From positions 62,186,898 through 62,250,897 of the forward strand of contig JBAIZL010000006.1 of assembly GCA_036971475.1 (NCBI GenBank): a stretch of 64,000 nucleotides of DNA, in the 5' to 3' direction. This DNA is from Prosapia bicincta. Its lineage: Eukaryota; Arthropoda; Insecta; Hemiptera; Cercopidae. The notes beneath the pieces are model-generated. The model was not told the DNA's origin and made no database searches. It saw nothing but the letters and a program-made list of their open reading frames with translations. The position numbers and the translations under genes are program-made. This document shows, one piece after another, positions 25,090 through 34,106 of the stretch. Position 1 is the first letter of the stretch, and each line of letters starts with the position of its first letter.

Positions 25090-28000
25090 AATAGTTTCCC
25101 ATGCATCTTATTCTTTAAACATTATCACATTTTTCAAAAGGATTACATTTTCTCATCTAAATAAATGATTCTAGTCCCAACAATGCTTCACCATTGCTAT
25201 TTTTCAGGACTATTATATTTTAAATAGGAAAAATGTTCTTTTGCTGTAATTTGTATATTTCTTTTAGTTTGTCCAATATATTTTATCGGACATGTTTCAC
25301 ATTGCAAACTATAAATTCCCGATCTTTCTGCTTCTGTAGTAGATTTTTCAGGTTAGTTCCCGTAACTAACGTTACTTTTACGTTACGCTTCTTCTCCAGA
25401 GCTTTGTTTTGCCAAGTTACATATAGGTGAACGATAAATTAATCTTATACATTTTCTTCCCGCTTTATTTTTTTAGTAACGTACATCTTAAATTATTAAT
25501 TTTCATCTTTTTTATTTTAATATGAATGTTATCTATTAAGTTTTCATTGCATCCGTTAAACTTAGCTACACCGTATTATTTTATATAATCTTGTTTCGAA
25601 AAGCTTGAAAATCTCAAAGTAATTTAAAACACTGTACTATATCAGCTGACTAGAAGCTCAAGTGTGTAAACATAACGTAAGCTCTCGAGATATCTTTTAA
25701 TACCACTTATCCATAAAAAATTCCAACTCTGTTGTCAGAGATATTTTAGTAATAAAATTACTTTGCTGTTTTATAAAGGGAAAACACATTGAAACTTTAG
25801 TAGTAAAGAGATTTAAACAATCGATAACCTTCCTTCATTTTAAAGTCGTCAAGAGCACAAAAGCCTTAACACAAGACATACTTCTTTCTAATTGGCTATA
25901 ACTTTAACACTCTATAAACTCATTTTATTGGGGGGATTAGATGATAAAACCTCCTGGATTAAATGTACTTCTAGTTTGCCTTTATCGTTAAACATTATAA
26001 CAATAATCTACCACAACCAACCGTGGGGGGGGGGGTCCTGAGAGATGCAAAATCTGGATCCAATTCAAGTCTCATAACGTATTTTAGCAAGACTAACGTT
26101 ATCCTCCCAGGTCCGGCCATTGTTACGAATGTTGTTATATAGAGGATTTTGTTTTGTTGAGAACTTGAACCGTTCAATTTTCCTTAAAAATTTATTGTAT
26201 ATTTTAATGTTTTGTACAGAACGTAACGTCACCTCAAGTATCATTATAACTTATGTTTTACCATTCTTTCCATTACTTCACAATCTCCTTATCTTGTTCA
26301 AATTTTCTATTAATAAAATACTTTTTATTCATCCAGTCAAGTTCAAATAAATTTTTTTAAAACTTGTAGTAGAGGACAATTAATTGATGTTCATACAGTT
26401 GTTTGAAATATCAATCATTGATTAAATTTAATAAATTAATATTAGTTTTATAAGGGAGAAGAACTTTTTACAAAAGGGGCAAGGTATGCAATGCAGTTAC
26501 TTCGTCTCATTTAGGTTAAAATAAGTGATAACATATGATTTCATAAACAGTTGAATTTATGTATAGGTTATATGGTAGAACAGCTGTTTTAACCCATAGG
26601 TTATGTTACTTTTTGTTATATATATATATATTGTACAAATTTTCAGTCTTTAATAAAATACATTTTTTCATTCAATCAAGTTCAAATACATTTTTTTAAC
26701 CTGTAGTGGATGACAATTAATTGATGTTAATACAGTGTTTTTCAAATATTTATGCAATAATTAAAATTTAAAAAAGCCTATATATCGGTTGGATTCGAAT
26801 TGAATAACTGCATGTTTGAAATCCAGCACTTTGGCACTGAGTTAACTTTTTCATTAAAAAAATCTGTTACTCAAAGGTGTGTATGAAATTATAAAATCAA
26901 TAGTGAAGCATTTCAAGAGATGGATAGAATGAGAAATTATAGATCAGCATTAGCTTCATAAATCGGAAACGAAAAAAAGGAAAGTGAATAAATATGTAGT
27001 AACAAACAAAATTAATAGTCCAACACTATATATACAGTATAGAGAGGGAAACGGAAAATTACAAGATAATTCGCTTTCTATTTGCCACTTAATATTATGA
27101 TTTTGTCATGTGTATACAGATATTTATATTAATTGTAATTATAAAATACAAAGTAATAAAAATTATAAAATATTATAATTGTAATTATAAATAAAATTTT
27201 ACTTTGTTGACCTCAGTAGGAACTGACTTTAAAATTGTGCTTATATTACTTTTTACATTTTACAACTTACATGTTTCAACAGTGAAGCGATCATCTTCAG
27301 TGGCAAACAAAATCTCAAAGCTGAGGGAAATATTAAAAAGCTGTTGTAAAAATAAAATTATAATTTAAAGTAACTCCAAACAACCCAAAGTGAAGCAACA
27401 AGAGCTAACCTACTGCTATTCTTTACTTTTAGAAACTTTCGGGGTATTTCCTTGATATTCAGATTATTATGTACTGCCAGTTAGTAACTCCCATATAGGC
27501 CTAAATGTTTTTATATGTTCCGATACAAGAAGTTTCGTTAAAAATACATTTTCAGTTGATTATCTGTACATGAATATTTGCAAATCCAAATTGATAAGTC
27601 AACGTCTAAACAAAAATTTTGCTAATATAAGTTAGAGGTTGCTTGGAAAGTTTTATTACTTTATACTGTTACAGAACATTCAGTATCAACGTGAAGTCCT
27701 TGTTAAATATAAGCCAGGTAGTTGCCAAGCAGATGATCAAAACAGGCAAAGGCGGCAGCATTGTGAACCTGTCTTCCCAAGCATCGAAGGTGAGTTGCTA
27801 CGAACACCATTGTGAATAGGTCTCTTTTTTTGAAGAGAAAACTCTTAACTACAAAAATTTATTCGATCGAGATGAATATACACTTTAGCGTCAGTATAAT
27901 TTTCGCCAGATTATTAGCGTCAGTATAATTTCCGTCAGAATAATAGCGACAGTATAATTTCAATCAGGTTACGCTGAGTCACCTTAAAGTGAATTAAAAG

Positions 28001-31000
28001 ATAACATATGATTTCATATACCAGTTGATTTTATGTTATAGGTTATGTTGTAAAACCAGTGTTTTAACACGTAGGTTATATCATATTATTTATTGAACAT
28101 TGTTAATGAAAAATGTTATGTTTAAATAGTTCTGATCAATTATAAAATATTAATTTATTTTAATTGAGAAGGTCTCAATACAAATAATTCAATATAACGA
28201 TAATAATAAGTTATGTATTTAAATCCAATTTTTGAAATTAAAACATTCTTAGGTGCGTCTGAAATTAGGTGATTTCTCATTACGCAAAAATTAAAAGTTT
28301 TGTCAAAACAAAATTTCTGTAGACATGGTTATAAAAGTTTTTATTTCTGTCGGCTCTCCCCCGAGGGCCATAACCTATTTTTGTTTATTCTCAGCTAGCT
28401 TTGCTGCTTTAGTTAAAAAAAGTAATTATCTTAGAATTTAGATTTTCTCACAGTTTCTTATAGCGGCTTTATTTAAAGATTGTGTTTGTAGTTAGAAAAA
28501 ATACAATTAAAAAATAAGAAATGTTCAACAATGAAATTGGTTTTTATTAGTAATGATTAGGTCATTATAGTGAGATATTAATTAATGTTTTAGTGGGATT
28601 CAGTAACCCTGACACTGAATTAATAAAATTAATGTCGTAGTAAGATGAATTAAGCATCGAAATGAATTAGGAATTAATGTTGTAGGCTGTTGGATTGTAG
28701 TGAATTATTCGTGGCAAATATTTAATTTTATAGAGAGATCTATGCTATTACCTCAGTTTAAATCTAATTAGTGTACAAGTAATAACTTTTGTAGGCGGAT
28801 GTATCAGCATACTGCAATGTAAGGGATTAAAATTGTAGGCTAAAAGGTTAGGCCATTGAAATGAAATCTCATCATAGTTAATATTTAGCCCATTGTAGGG
28901 AAATAACAATGTTGCAGGCTGCACTACCCGACCACACAGTTTACTGCGCCAGCAAAGGTGCTGTAGACATGATCTGCAAGGTAATGGCGTTGGAACTGGG
29001 TAGACACAACATCAGGGTTAATTGCGTCAACCCTACAGTGGTCATGACGGACATGGGCCGCATCGCTTGGTCGGATCCGAAGAAATCGTCTGAGATGCTC
29101 AGCAAAATCCCGCTCAACAGGTTTGCCGGTGAGTTGATTCCACAGTCCAGATATTCTTATAACTTTTAGCCTAATTAGTAAATATTTACAAACTTTTTAT
29201 TTTATTGCTGCGTTAGGTTTATGATACCGATAATGCTAAGCCTCATTTCGTATATGCCTGAAGTTGTTTTTAATTAATTCCTTCTATTATATCTTGATTT
29301 AAATATAAAATCCTGATATATATCTTGTACAAATTCTGTTACGTGTATATAGATATTTAGTAATTGTAATTTATTTTCGTCCCATTTGGGTTAAAATAAG
29401 TGATAACATATGATTTCATAAAAAGGCTGATTTTATGTTATAGAAAAACTTGCAGTTTTGGTGTTGTACATCTTGAGGTTTTTGTATAAGTTACACTTTT
29501 TATTTACACTTTTACACTCGACAAAACACTCACAGTCAAATACTATATTTGAGCGCATAATTAGCAACTACTCTATGAACAATAACACACCACCGAACAG
29601 AAATACACCACAGACTCACACCAACACAACACACCTGAGCAACAGTCTTGTCAGTAATTCACAACAATTAATAATGTGCTGACCTAGCGCGAAACGCGTC
29701 TGCTGAATAAATCAGTAAGTAGTGGTTTTTTCCAAGTGTAATAAAAAGTGTAATTTATGTTATAGGTTATGTGGTCGAACATCTGTTTTAACGCATAGGT
29801 TGTTACTTTATTTATATTAATTGTAATTATTTAATAAAAAGTAACTAAAATAAAATACTTCTTTGTTGACCTAAGTAGGTATTGACTTAAGGTTTAAGGG
29901 GGCCATAAAAGCTAAAAGTCGGCAATACATTGAAGGAAAATGGCAGTATGATAGTCCTCTCTCTCGTGCCCATAGGAGTAGTGTAACTGTTAGACGTCCT
30001 TATAGGAAAACTATAAGAAAAGAGGGGTGAAACTGAGACTACTAACGTAGGATATAAGCTCTTGTAATGGGCGTAGATAAAGTATGGTTAGCATGGGTTT
30101 GGTCTAGGATTGCCAATATGAAGTAGGCCTGTAGAATTGCTAATTTCATAGAATGAAATTTTTGTCTGTAAACAACATTAAGTAAAATGAGCCCAATACC
30201 ATAAACATTTATTAAAATAAGTATATAAAAGGTTACACGAAGCTGCCAAGATTAAACCTTATGTACATTTAAATGATTATGTCATCTTCACACAATTATG
30301 TCACGACTGAGCTTCTATAACACTTGTTCTAAGAAAAGGGAATTGCGTGTGTGTAAGAAAAGCGCAGGGATCGAACATTTGCGAAACTGAGAAAATATAA
30401 CCAAATTAGTACGAACAAATTGGTTACATGTAGTTGTTTTCAATCCCTTCTATTAGTTCACTCTCTTTTTATATATATATCTTGTTCAAATTTACAATCG
30501 TTAATAAAATATTATTTATTCATCCACTAAAATTCAAATACATTTTTTTAAACTTGTAGTGGATAACACTTGATGTTAATACAGTTTTTCCAAATATTAA
30601 TCCATTAATTTTAAAATGAATTAATTTTAGTTTTATATAGGAGAAAAGCCTTTCACAAAAAGAGCAAGATATGTGATATAGTTATTTCGTCCCATTTGGT
30701 TTAAAATAATTGATAACATATGATTTCATAGAACAGCTGGTTTTGTTTTATAGGTTATGTTATAGACAGCTGTTTTAACGCATAACTTATGTTACTTTAT
30801 TTATATTATTGTAATTATTTAATAAAAAGTAACACAAATAAAATATTTCTTGATCGACCTAAGTAGGAATTGACCTTTAAAATGTTTTTTTATATTACTT
30901 TTTATTACAGAGGTAGAAGAAGTGGTGAATGGAATTCTGTTTCTTCTGAGTGACAAGGCCAGCATGACAACCGGGATCACGTTTCCAATCGACGGAGGCT

Positions 31001-31014
31001 TCCTGGCTTGTTAG
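12204..31014 (+). CDS. DCXR: L-xylulose reductase / carbonyl reductase (DCXR-type SDR), 5 exons, complete
   Basis: Exons 12204-12255, 14621-14876, 27675-27789, 28918-29128 and 30911-31014 join in frame to 738 nt, giving 245 residues plus stop; human DCXR has 244. This is a cytosolic classical short-chain dehydrogenase that reduces L-xylulose and dicarbonyls in the family. Visible landmarks are TGGGGGIG (13-20, Rossmann glycine motif), NNAG (83-86), Asn108, Ser137 and YCASK (Tyr150, Lys154), the catalytic tetrad, and [10 protein letters not shown] and the MTTG...IDGGFLAC C terminus typical of DCXR. All introns are GT-AG. The start is supported by a good context (gaagccATGG) and by length. Odd point: Lys17 and Arg39, which hold the NADPH 2'-phosphate in mammals, are Gly17 and Leu39 here, with Asp40 next, so NADH use is possible. 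The gene spans 18.8 kb, mostly repeat-filled introns. Confidence 0.93.
12660..13625 (+). repeat. CCATCCCAACGCCTCAC minisatellite with about 203-bp higher-order repeat
   Basis: Degenerate 17-20 bp units (CGCCTCACCCATTCCAA type) fill about 1 kb of DCXR intron 1. A higher-order unit is visible: TTTCAAAGCCTAACCCATCC at 12961 and again at 13164, TGCCTTTGACGACGCCTCGC at 13091 and 13294. The strand is strongly C/A-rich. The three open frames across it are repeat artefacts. Confidence 0.85.
13990..14425 (+). repeat. Dispersed repeat family B, copy 1
   Basis: About 430 bp from GGGCACCCATAT to CGGGTATGGGCGTCATTGCC, matching 45200-45890 in order (CACTGGTCTGTA, GCTTGGATATGTTTTTG, GGGGGCTTGGCCCC). The ends resemble short inverted repeats (GGGCGCCCAT/ATGGGCCC). 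No coding frame. Confidence 0.6.
14621..14876 (+). CDS. DCXR: DCXR exon 2
   Basis: Acceptor TTCTGTCAG|GTATTGGG, donor AA|GTATGT. Encodes residues 18-102 and part of 103, including GIGRE, the cofactor-selectivity loop (CLDG, 38-41) and LVNNAGVA (81-88). Confidence 0.93.
14925..15137 (+). repeat. 22-bp minisatellite made of splice-donor-like units
   Basis: Ten nearly identical copies of ACCCATTAACTTACCTGTAAGT start 48 bp after the exon 2 donor. Nine contain GTAAGT, a better donor consensus than the real GTATGT. The reverse strand reads CTTACAG|GTAAGT, an acceptor-donor junction. Confidence 0.95.
15360..16170 (+). repeat. Dispersed repeat family C, copy 2
   Basis: Shared blocks with 27850-28400: TCAGGTTACGCTG, ATAACATATGATTTCATATA, TTATTTATTGAAC, AACATAACGATAATAATA, TTTCTCATTACGCAAAA and GTCGGCCCTCCCCCTAGTG. 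Non-coding. Confidence 0.65.
16171..16985. other. DCXR intron 2, nothing recognised
   Basis: No supported feature in this stretch. Confidence 0.35.
16990..17465 (+). repeat. Dispersed repeat family A, copy
   Basis: TTTCAATTCCATAATCTC, a short TATATA, TCCAAATTTTTAGTCGTTAA, then GATAACATATGATTTCATAA, AACAGCTGATTTTATGTTAT and CTAAGTAGGAATTGACTTA in the family order. Confidence 0.7.
17466..18147. other. DCXR intron 2; GC-richer patch, unassigned
   Basis: 17700-17860 is CG-rich for this window (GCGCGCACTAGTTCGGCATG, CCGCCGACGCGGG) and may be the end of a DNA transposon. No partner terminus was found and there is no coding frame. Confidence 0.3.
18148..18245 (-). mobile_element. Penelope-type terminal unit with hammerhead-like core
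   Basis: The minus strand reads GCCTGAATGAG, a GACAAC/GTTGTC stem, GAAACGTTGC. This is one of a pair with 22460-22560, which carries the same stem in opposite orientation. Both are bordered by a TTGATTCRTGAGTCAAGAAT block and AAATAAAAACACG-like ends. Confidence 0.6.
18246..19100. other. DCXR intron 2, nothing recognised
   Basis: No supported feature; the minus-strand frame at 18688-18918 has no recognisable domain. Confidence 0.35.
19106..19660 (+). other. Possible DNA-transposon 5' end with decayed frame
   Basis: AGGCTAGGCGCACATGAGAT could be a transposon terminus. It is followed by repeated GAGTTTCAGYGC words, then an ATG at 19291 opening 122 codons that start [12 protein letters not shown] and dissolve into hydrophobic low-complexity sequence. 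It could be a PIF/Harbinger-like remnant; I cannot confirm a domain. Confidence 0.25.
19661..20465. other. DCXR intron 2, nothing recognised
   Basis: No supported feature. Confidence 0.35.
20470..20880 (-). repeat. Dispersed repeat family C, inverted copy
   Basis: The reverse complement matches 15480-15900: TTGAAGAACGTAATAT, CAATGTTGAATAAATAATG, GTTAAAATAGCTGTTC and ACATAACCTATAACTCAAAATCAG occur in mirrored order. Confidence 0.55.
20881..21757. other. DCXR intron 2, nothing recognised
   Basis: An 80-codon minus-strand frame (21669 to 21427) has ordinary amino-acid composition but no domain or homologue I recognise; not called. Confidence 0.3.
21758..21807. repeat. (CTAT)n microsatellite
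   Basis: About eleven CTAT units with one CTGT, ending in the palindrome CTATCTATATAGATAG. Confidence 0.9.
21926..22010 (+). promoter_or_regulatory. TATA-like box followed by tandem CRE palindromes
   Basis: TATATAAAAG at about 21928 is followed by CCCATTGACGTCAAT twice (near 21953 and 21970), then a decayed third unit ATTGACTTCAAT. TGACGTCA is the full CREB/ATF site. No gene is visible immediately downstream, so this may be part of a repeat. Confidence 0.3.
22460..22560 (+). mobile_element. Penelope-type terminal unit, inverted partner of 18148-18245
   Basis: CGGAACGAA, a GACAAC/GTTGTC stem and GAAACGTTGCG, followed by CTTGACTCATGAATCAATCG and ATTTAGCATAAC. The orientation is opposite to the 18.2-kb unit, with 4.2 kb between them. 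Confidence 0.6.
22561..23390. other. DCXR intron 2, nothing recognised
   Basis: AT-rich; no supported feature. Confidence 0.35.
23391..24160. other. GC-richer, transposon-like island, unassigned
   Basis: CpG-rich sequence unlike its neighbours. TAGGGATGGTCGATCC at 23545 resembles the hAT terminus at 61474. TGTCGCTGTCGTG (23804) and CGTGACAGCGACA (23865) form a hairpin. Possible subterminal repeats of a DNA transposon, but no pair of ends was identified. Confidence 0.3.
24195..24275 (-). other. tRNA-like (SINE head?) sequence
   Basis: The minus strand reads GGCGGCTGAGTGGTCTATTG then GAAAGAGCACTTGCCTACAA, which resembles the D-arm/A-box part of a Leu- or Ser-type tRNA. The B-box area (GCGTTTAATTCATGA) has lost GGTTCGAATCC, so it is a tRNA-derived relic, not a tRNA gene. 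Confidence 0.4.
24605..25650 (-). pseudogene. Second Penelope-like element, GIY-YIG domain and 3' terminus, decayed
   Basis: On the minus strand, 25325 down to 25220 encodes [20 protein letters not shown] and then ...TAKEHF, the GIY-YIG endonuclease core with the R..EH continuation reduced to K-EH. Upstream (25600 to 25440) is a degraded linker with stops. At its 3' end, 24765 to 24735, lies CACTGATGATGATGACA...GAAACGCG, a hammerhead-like terminal motif. An (AT)n microsatellite at 25018-25085 interrupts the 3' region. Sequence differs clearly from the 2.7-3.3 kb copy, so it is a separate Penelope lineage. It lies in DCXR intron 2, antisense to the gene. Confidence 0.7.
25018..25085. repeat. 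Palindromic (AT)n microsatellite
   Basis: AT tract symmetrically broken by TTTATTTATAAATAAA, so it can form a cruciform. Confidence 0.9.
25651..26282. other. DCXR intron 2, nothing recognised
   Basis: Contains an 11-base G run at about 26025. No supported gene. Confidence 0.35.
26283..26621 (+). repeat. Dispersed repeat family A, copy (3'-truncated)
   Basis: ATCCAGTCAAGTTCAAATAA through GATAACATATGATTTCATAA and AACAGCTGTTTTAACCCATA; cut off at TTATGTTACTTTTT, where the next copy begins. Confidence 0.65.
26622..27245 (+). repeat. Dispersed repeat family A, long variant with tRNA-like core
   Basis: Opposite orientation to the copy at 9474-10262. (TA)n, TTCAGTCTTTAATAAAATAC, then GGTTGGATTCGAATTGAAT (B-box complement) and GGCACTGAGTTAAC, then AATAGTCCAACAC and AAGTAGGAACTGACTTTAAA. 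Confidence 0.65.
27262..27320 (-). mobile_element. Penelope-type terminal motif
   Basis: The minus strand reads CACTGAAGATGATCGCTTCA, then CTGTTGAAACATGTAAG: a CTGAAGATGA core, a short imperfect stem, GAAA and the palindrome ACATGT. Confidence 0.5.
27675..27789 (+). CDS. DCXR: DCXR exon 3
   Basis: Acceptor CTGTTACAG|AACATTC, donor AAG|GTGAGT. Residues 103-141, with Asn108 and the catalytic Ser137 in IVNLSSQAS. Confidence 0.93.
27850..28400 (+). repeat. Dispersed repeat family C, copy 3
   Basis: Lies in DCXR intron 3. It has a triplication near its start: AGCGTCAGTATAATTT-type units at 27891, 27919 and 27945. Otherwise collinear with 15400-16170. Confidence 0.65.
28401..28917. other. Remainder of DCXR intron 3
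   Basis: AT-rich with no supported feature except the exon 4 acceptor at 28917. Confidence 0.4.
28918..29128 (+). CDS. DCXR: DCXR exon 4
   Basis: Acceptor ATGTTGCAG|GCTGCAC, donor G|GTGAGT. Residues 142-211 and part of 212: [10 protein letters not shown] (150-159) with catalytic Tyr150/Lys154, then [10 protein letters not shown]. Confidence 0.94.
29330..29900 (+). repeat. Dispersed repeat family A copy, split by a foldback insertion
   Basis: The left part ends at GATTTTATGTTATAG (29443). The right part resumes at GGTTATGTGGTCGAACA (29766) and runs to GTAGGTATTGACTTAAGG. The break is the F2 element at 29444-29753. Confidence 0.65.
29444..29753. mobile_element. F2 foldback insertion with 12-bp target-site duplication
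   Basis: TTTATGTTATAG is present at 29432-29443 and 29754-29765. Without the insertion the surrounding repeat A is continuous, so the duplication is certain. Arms: ACACTTTTTATTTACACTT against AAGTGTAATAAAAAGTGTAA. CTAGCGCGAAACGCGTC at about 29685 is a GAAAC-palindrome core. Confidence 0.75.
30435..30905 (+). repeat. Dispersed repeat family A, near-complete copy
   Basis: From TCAATCCCTTCTATTAGTTC, short (TA)n, CTTGTTCAAATTTACAATCG to TAAGTAGGAATTGACCTTTA. It ends within 10 bp of the DCXR exon 5 acceptor, and so may supply part of its pyrimidine tract. Confidence 0.75.
30911..31014 (+). CDS. DCXR: DCXR exon 5 (last coding)
   Basis: Acceptor TTTTTATTACAG|AGGTAGAAG. Encodes [22 protein letters not shown], then IDGGFLAC and TAG at 31012. 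Confidence 0.94.
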
Positions 31015-31037
31015 GGAAGACAAGCGTTCAACGGATA

Positions 31038-31063
31038 AATAAAATTTTTTTCATGTAAATAAA
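31038..31063 (+). other. DCXR poly(A) signals
   Basis: AATAAA at 31038 and again at 31058, 24-45 bases after the stop codon. Confidence 0.7.
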
Positions 31064-31107
31064 ATAATGCTAGCTTTGGTTTTAGTTGTTTTAATCATGG
31101 AAGCGGG

Positions 31108-31453
31108 AACCTCTCTATGTCACCGGTAGAGGTCAGGGCTCTTCTATATCAGGGAGGCCTTCAACTCCTTCCCTTACGTTATCCGTCCTTGTTCCTATCC
31201 CAATAAGAGGTTGTAGTGGTGACCTATCTATGTCACCGGTAGAGGTCAGGGCTCTTCTATATCAGGGAGGCCTTCAACTCCTTCCCTTACGTTATCCGTC
31301 CTTGTTACTATCCCAATAAGAAGTTGTAGTGGTGACCTCTCTATGTCACCGGTAGAGGTCAGGGCTCTTTTATATCAGGGAGGCCTTCAACTCCTTCCCT
31401 TACGTTATCCGTCCTTGTTACTATCCCAATAAGAAGTTGTAGTGGTGACCTCG
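31108..31453 (+). repeat. 113-bp tandem repeat, three copies
   Basis: CACCGGTAGAGGTCAGGGCT recurs at 31121, 31234 and 31347. Each unit contains TGACCTCT...AGAGGTCA, a possible stem. Copies differ by only a few bases. It starts less than 50 bp beyond the DCXR poly(A) signals. Confidence 0.93.
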
Positions 31454-31559
31454 ATAGATTTGTAAATGTGACTCCGGAATTTAGATAATGTTTGGAAAAG
31501 AATTTTTGACTTCGTAACATTGTTTAGAATAGTTAGGAGGTGAAAAAATCAAAATTTCC

Positions 31560-31700
31560 CCGTCCGTAGCTTTAAGCAGGGGAGGGGGGTTGTTAAGGTC
31601 CCATTTTTCGGTAAGGGATGAATCTGGATAACCGTGCGAATAAAACCGAAAAATGGGATCTTAAAATCCCTTCCCTCCGGCTCAAAGGCTACGGGAGGAG
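31560..31700. repeat. Imperfect hairpin
   Basis: AAGGTCCCATTTTTCGGTAA and ACCGAAAAATGGGATCTTAA are inverted arms, extended by CGTAGCTTTAAGC against GCTCAAAGGCTACG. Probably a MITE; the frame at 31618 is inside it. Confidence 0.65.
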
Positions 31701-33389
31701 ACTTTTGATATATTCAGTGCCTATTTTGATATGTTTATTTCCCATGTACTCCAATTGTGTTCCACACATTTCCCTCTATACCTTTTCATTGTCTGGAGTA
31801 GTAAGGTGAATATAGTTTGGCTAATAACAAACTATTTGTCTATTACTTAAATAAATTTTATGTGTTATTTACCATAATTTTCAAATTTCCCACACGCCAA
31901 TAATATTATTTCTAACAGAAACAAGCTCTTATAAAAAATAATCTTTCTTGATGGTTTTTGTTTAATTGTCTGCATGTATTGGCAACTATGAAAATTAAAT
32001 AGTTAAATATTATTATATGATTAAATATTTAAGGAAATATATTAAAACCATAGCTACCTGAAACAGAATAAGGCGGTGTCTAAAGTGCTCACAAAATCTT
32101 AGCCTTAAAGACAGCGTGTAACCAAACAGTGCAGTGCTTATACTGGTAATAAAGTCTAAATATATAATTACAACTCCTCGATACAATTTAATAGTTTACT
32201 TCTAAAATACCTTCTCTAGTAGTTGCAAAGGAGTTTTCACCTAAAAAGACGAGATGCGTGGGAGATGTCGCTACACCAGATCCCTTCAGAGCCTGGTGGT
32301 TTGTAAAATAAACGTGGGATAATATCCCTGTGTATTTAAATAACTTGTTTGTTCGAAAAAGGCTTTCGAAAATCTCCATCTCAATTTAAATAGTTATATT
32401 ACAACATATGTTTCATTAAATTTTATGTATTAAAATTTATTAATATATTATAGAATTATTGGAAAAACGTTATAGTAAAGGCGTTCCCACGCGATATCGC
32501 CCCACTACAGCACTGGTGTTTCGAAAACTCGAAAGATACTTACTACGAAATTTGCGTACACCAGGATCAATTTTTGAAATGTGCTATCTTGCGAAAGTTG
32601 CGTACAGGGTCAAGTTTTGACAGATGGTGTGGGTAAGCTATGACGTCAGTACACAGTGTCAAGTGAAAAATGCGTACAAATTTTAGGCGTACACTCATGT
32701 TTTAAAATCATTGAGCTACATAAATGAGTTTACATCTGAGCTAAACATATATTATTTGCTTGGGGTTGGAGATCCTTTAAAACTTTATATATTAAACCTG
32801 ATTCCCATCACAATTTGTCCAGACTTTGGACTAGCAAAAAGATAGAGATATTTTGTGCTATCATTTTTGCGTGTTGAAAATCTAATTTAATCCTTGTAAT
32901 TTTTTTGTGTTTTATACTTTTAACTTGTTTAGTTTTACAGAAATTTTTAATTTTCATCTATATTACAACTTCAGCATTTTATTAGATCTTACCATCTAAT
33001 TTTTTTATCTAATGTAATCCATGTTTTGGAAAATCCAAAACCTAGAGAGTTAATAGCAGATAGTTTAAGGGTAGATGACCTGGAGTTTAGTTTAGGGTGA
33101 CAGTAGAAGTCTTATTGGAACGAGATTTTCGTTTATCAAATTTACTACTTATCCTCGTCAATTGCTATTGTTTCGTCATGTACACATATTTCGCTGTATG
33201 GATTTTTCGTGCCACCGGTGTTACAGCACTTAATGTTAGTACTACAAGAATTGAAGGAACGATTTTCCACTCTTGCTAGACATATAGGTTAGATAGTTTT
33301 GCGGTCATATTTGTCAAAGTTAGATTCAACGGTTCGTTTTTTTGCATTTGTTACTTTAAAGACATTCTTAAAAAGAAAATAGTTACTTT
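31701..33389. other. Intergenic, nothing recognised
   Basis: Short frames at 32188-32379 (minus) and 33097-33279 (plus) have no recognisable content. GAAATTTGCGTAC/GAAAGTTGCGTAC words repeat around 32545-32680 but no element boundary is clear. Confidence 0.35.
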
Positions 33390-33630
33390 AAAAGTTGTTT
33401 GTTGTAATCATCTTGTATTCACTGATTAAACTATAATTAAATGATACTTAACTAAGTGATCACGCAAGGACTTACTTGCTGACGCGTTTCGAAACAATCC
33501 TTTTACGAACCAAACCTCTACAAGGGCCTGTAGAGGCTTTACTTCGTAAAAGGAACGACTGTTTCGAAACGCGTCAGTAAATAAGCCCTTACGTATTCAC
33601 TTAGTTAAGTATCATTTAATTATATTGTAA
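33390..33630. repeat. Foldback element, family F1 (cleanest copy)
   Basis: Long inverted arms: AAATGATACTTAACTAAGTG and CACTTAGTTAAGTATCATTT, plus CTGACGCGTTTCGAAAC against GTTTCGAAACGCGTCAG. Each arm contains GAAACGCGTC, the 3' half of a hammerhead-type core. The CTGATGA half is absent. Confidence 0.75.
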
Positions 33631-33774
33631 AAGTGTTATGGTAGCTGAAACTATAAACAGTAGTTACAAAATTTGAAAAAAATCAAACACATTTTCAATT
33701 TACAAAGCCATTCCACACGGTATAAACTCAATGTTTCTTAAAACAAAGAGCTACTTAGAATTACAAGAATATAG

Positions 33775-34025
33775 GTATTTTGTGTTGTACATCTTGAAGT
33801 TTAAAAAAAATTATTACTATTGGTATTACTTGGCAAAAATAACTACTTATTGATGTTCTTCATTAGCAGTGTTTCGCACTAGGTCAATGCATTGTTTAAT
33901 GCTATGAGTCTTATCCGTGAGTCTCAGCATTGAACAATGCACCGATCTAGTGCGAAACGCGAATGCTGAAAAAGATCAAAAAGTAACGTTTTTTTTGCCA
34001 AGTGATACCAACAGTAGTAATATAT
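33775..34025. repeat. Foldback element, family F2
   Basis: Arms ATTGGTATTACTTGGCAAAA / TTTTGCCAAGTGATACCAAC around GTGTTTCGCACTAGGTCAAT and its complement. Core GCAC...GTGC stem then GAAACGCG at about 33935-33960. Confidence 0.7.
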
Positions 34026-34106
34026 GTACATTACAATGTAGCTAAAACATGTCTGGTTTGGGCAGGTTTGGTGAGAATAAAATTAAAATTAGTTTACTAA
34101 CTTAAG

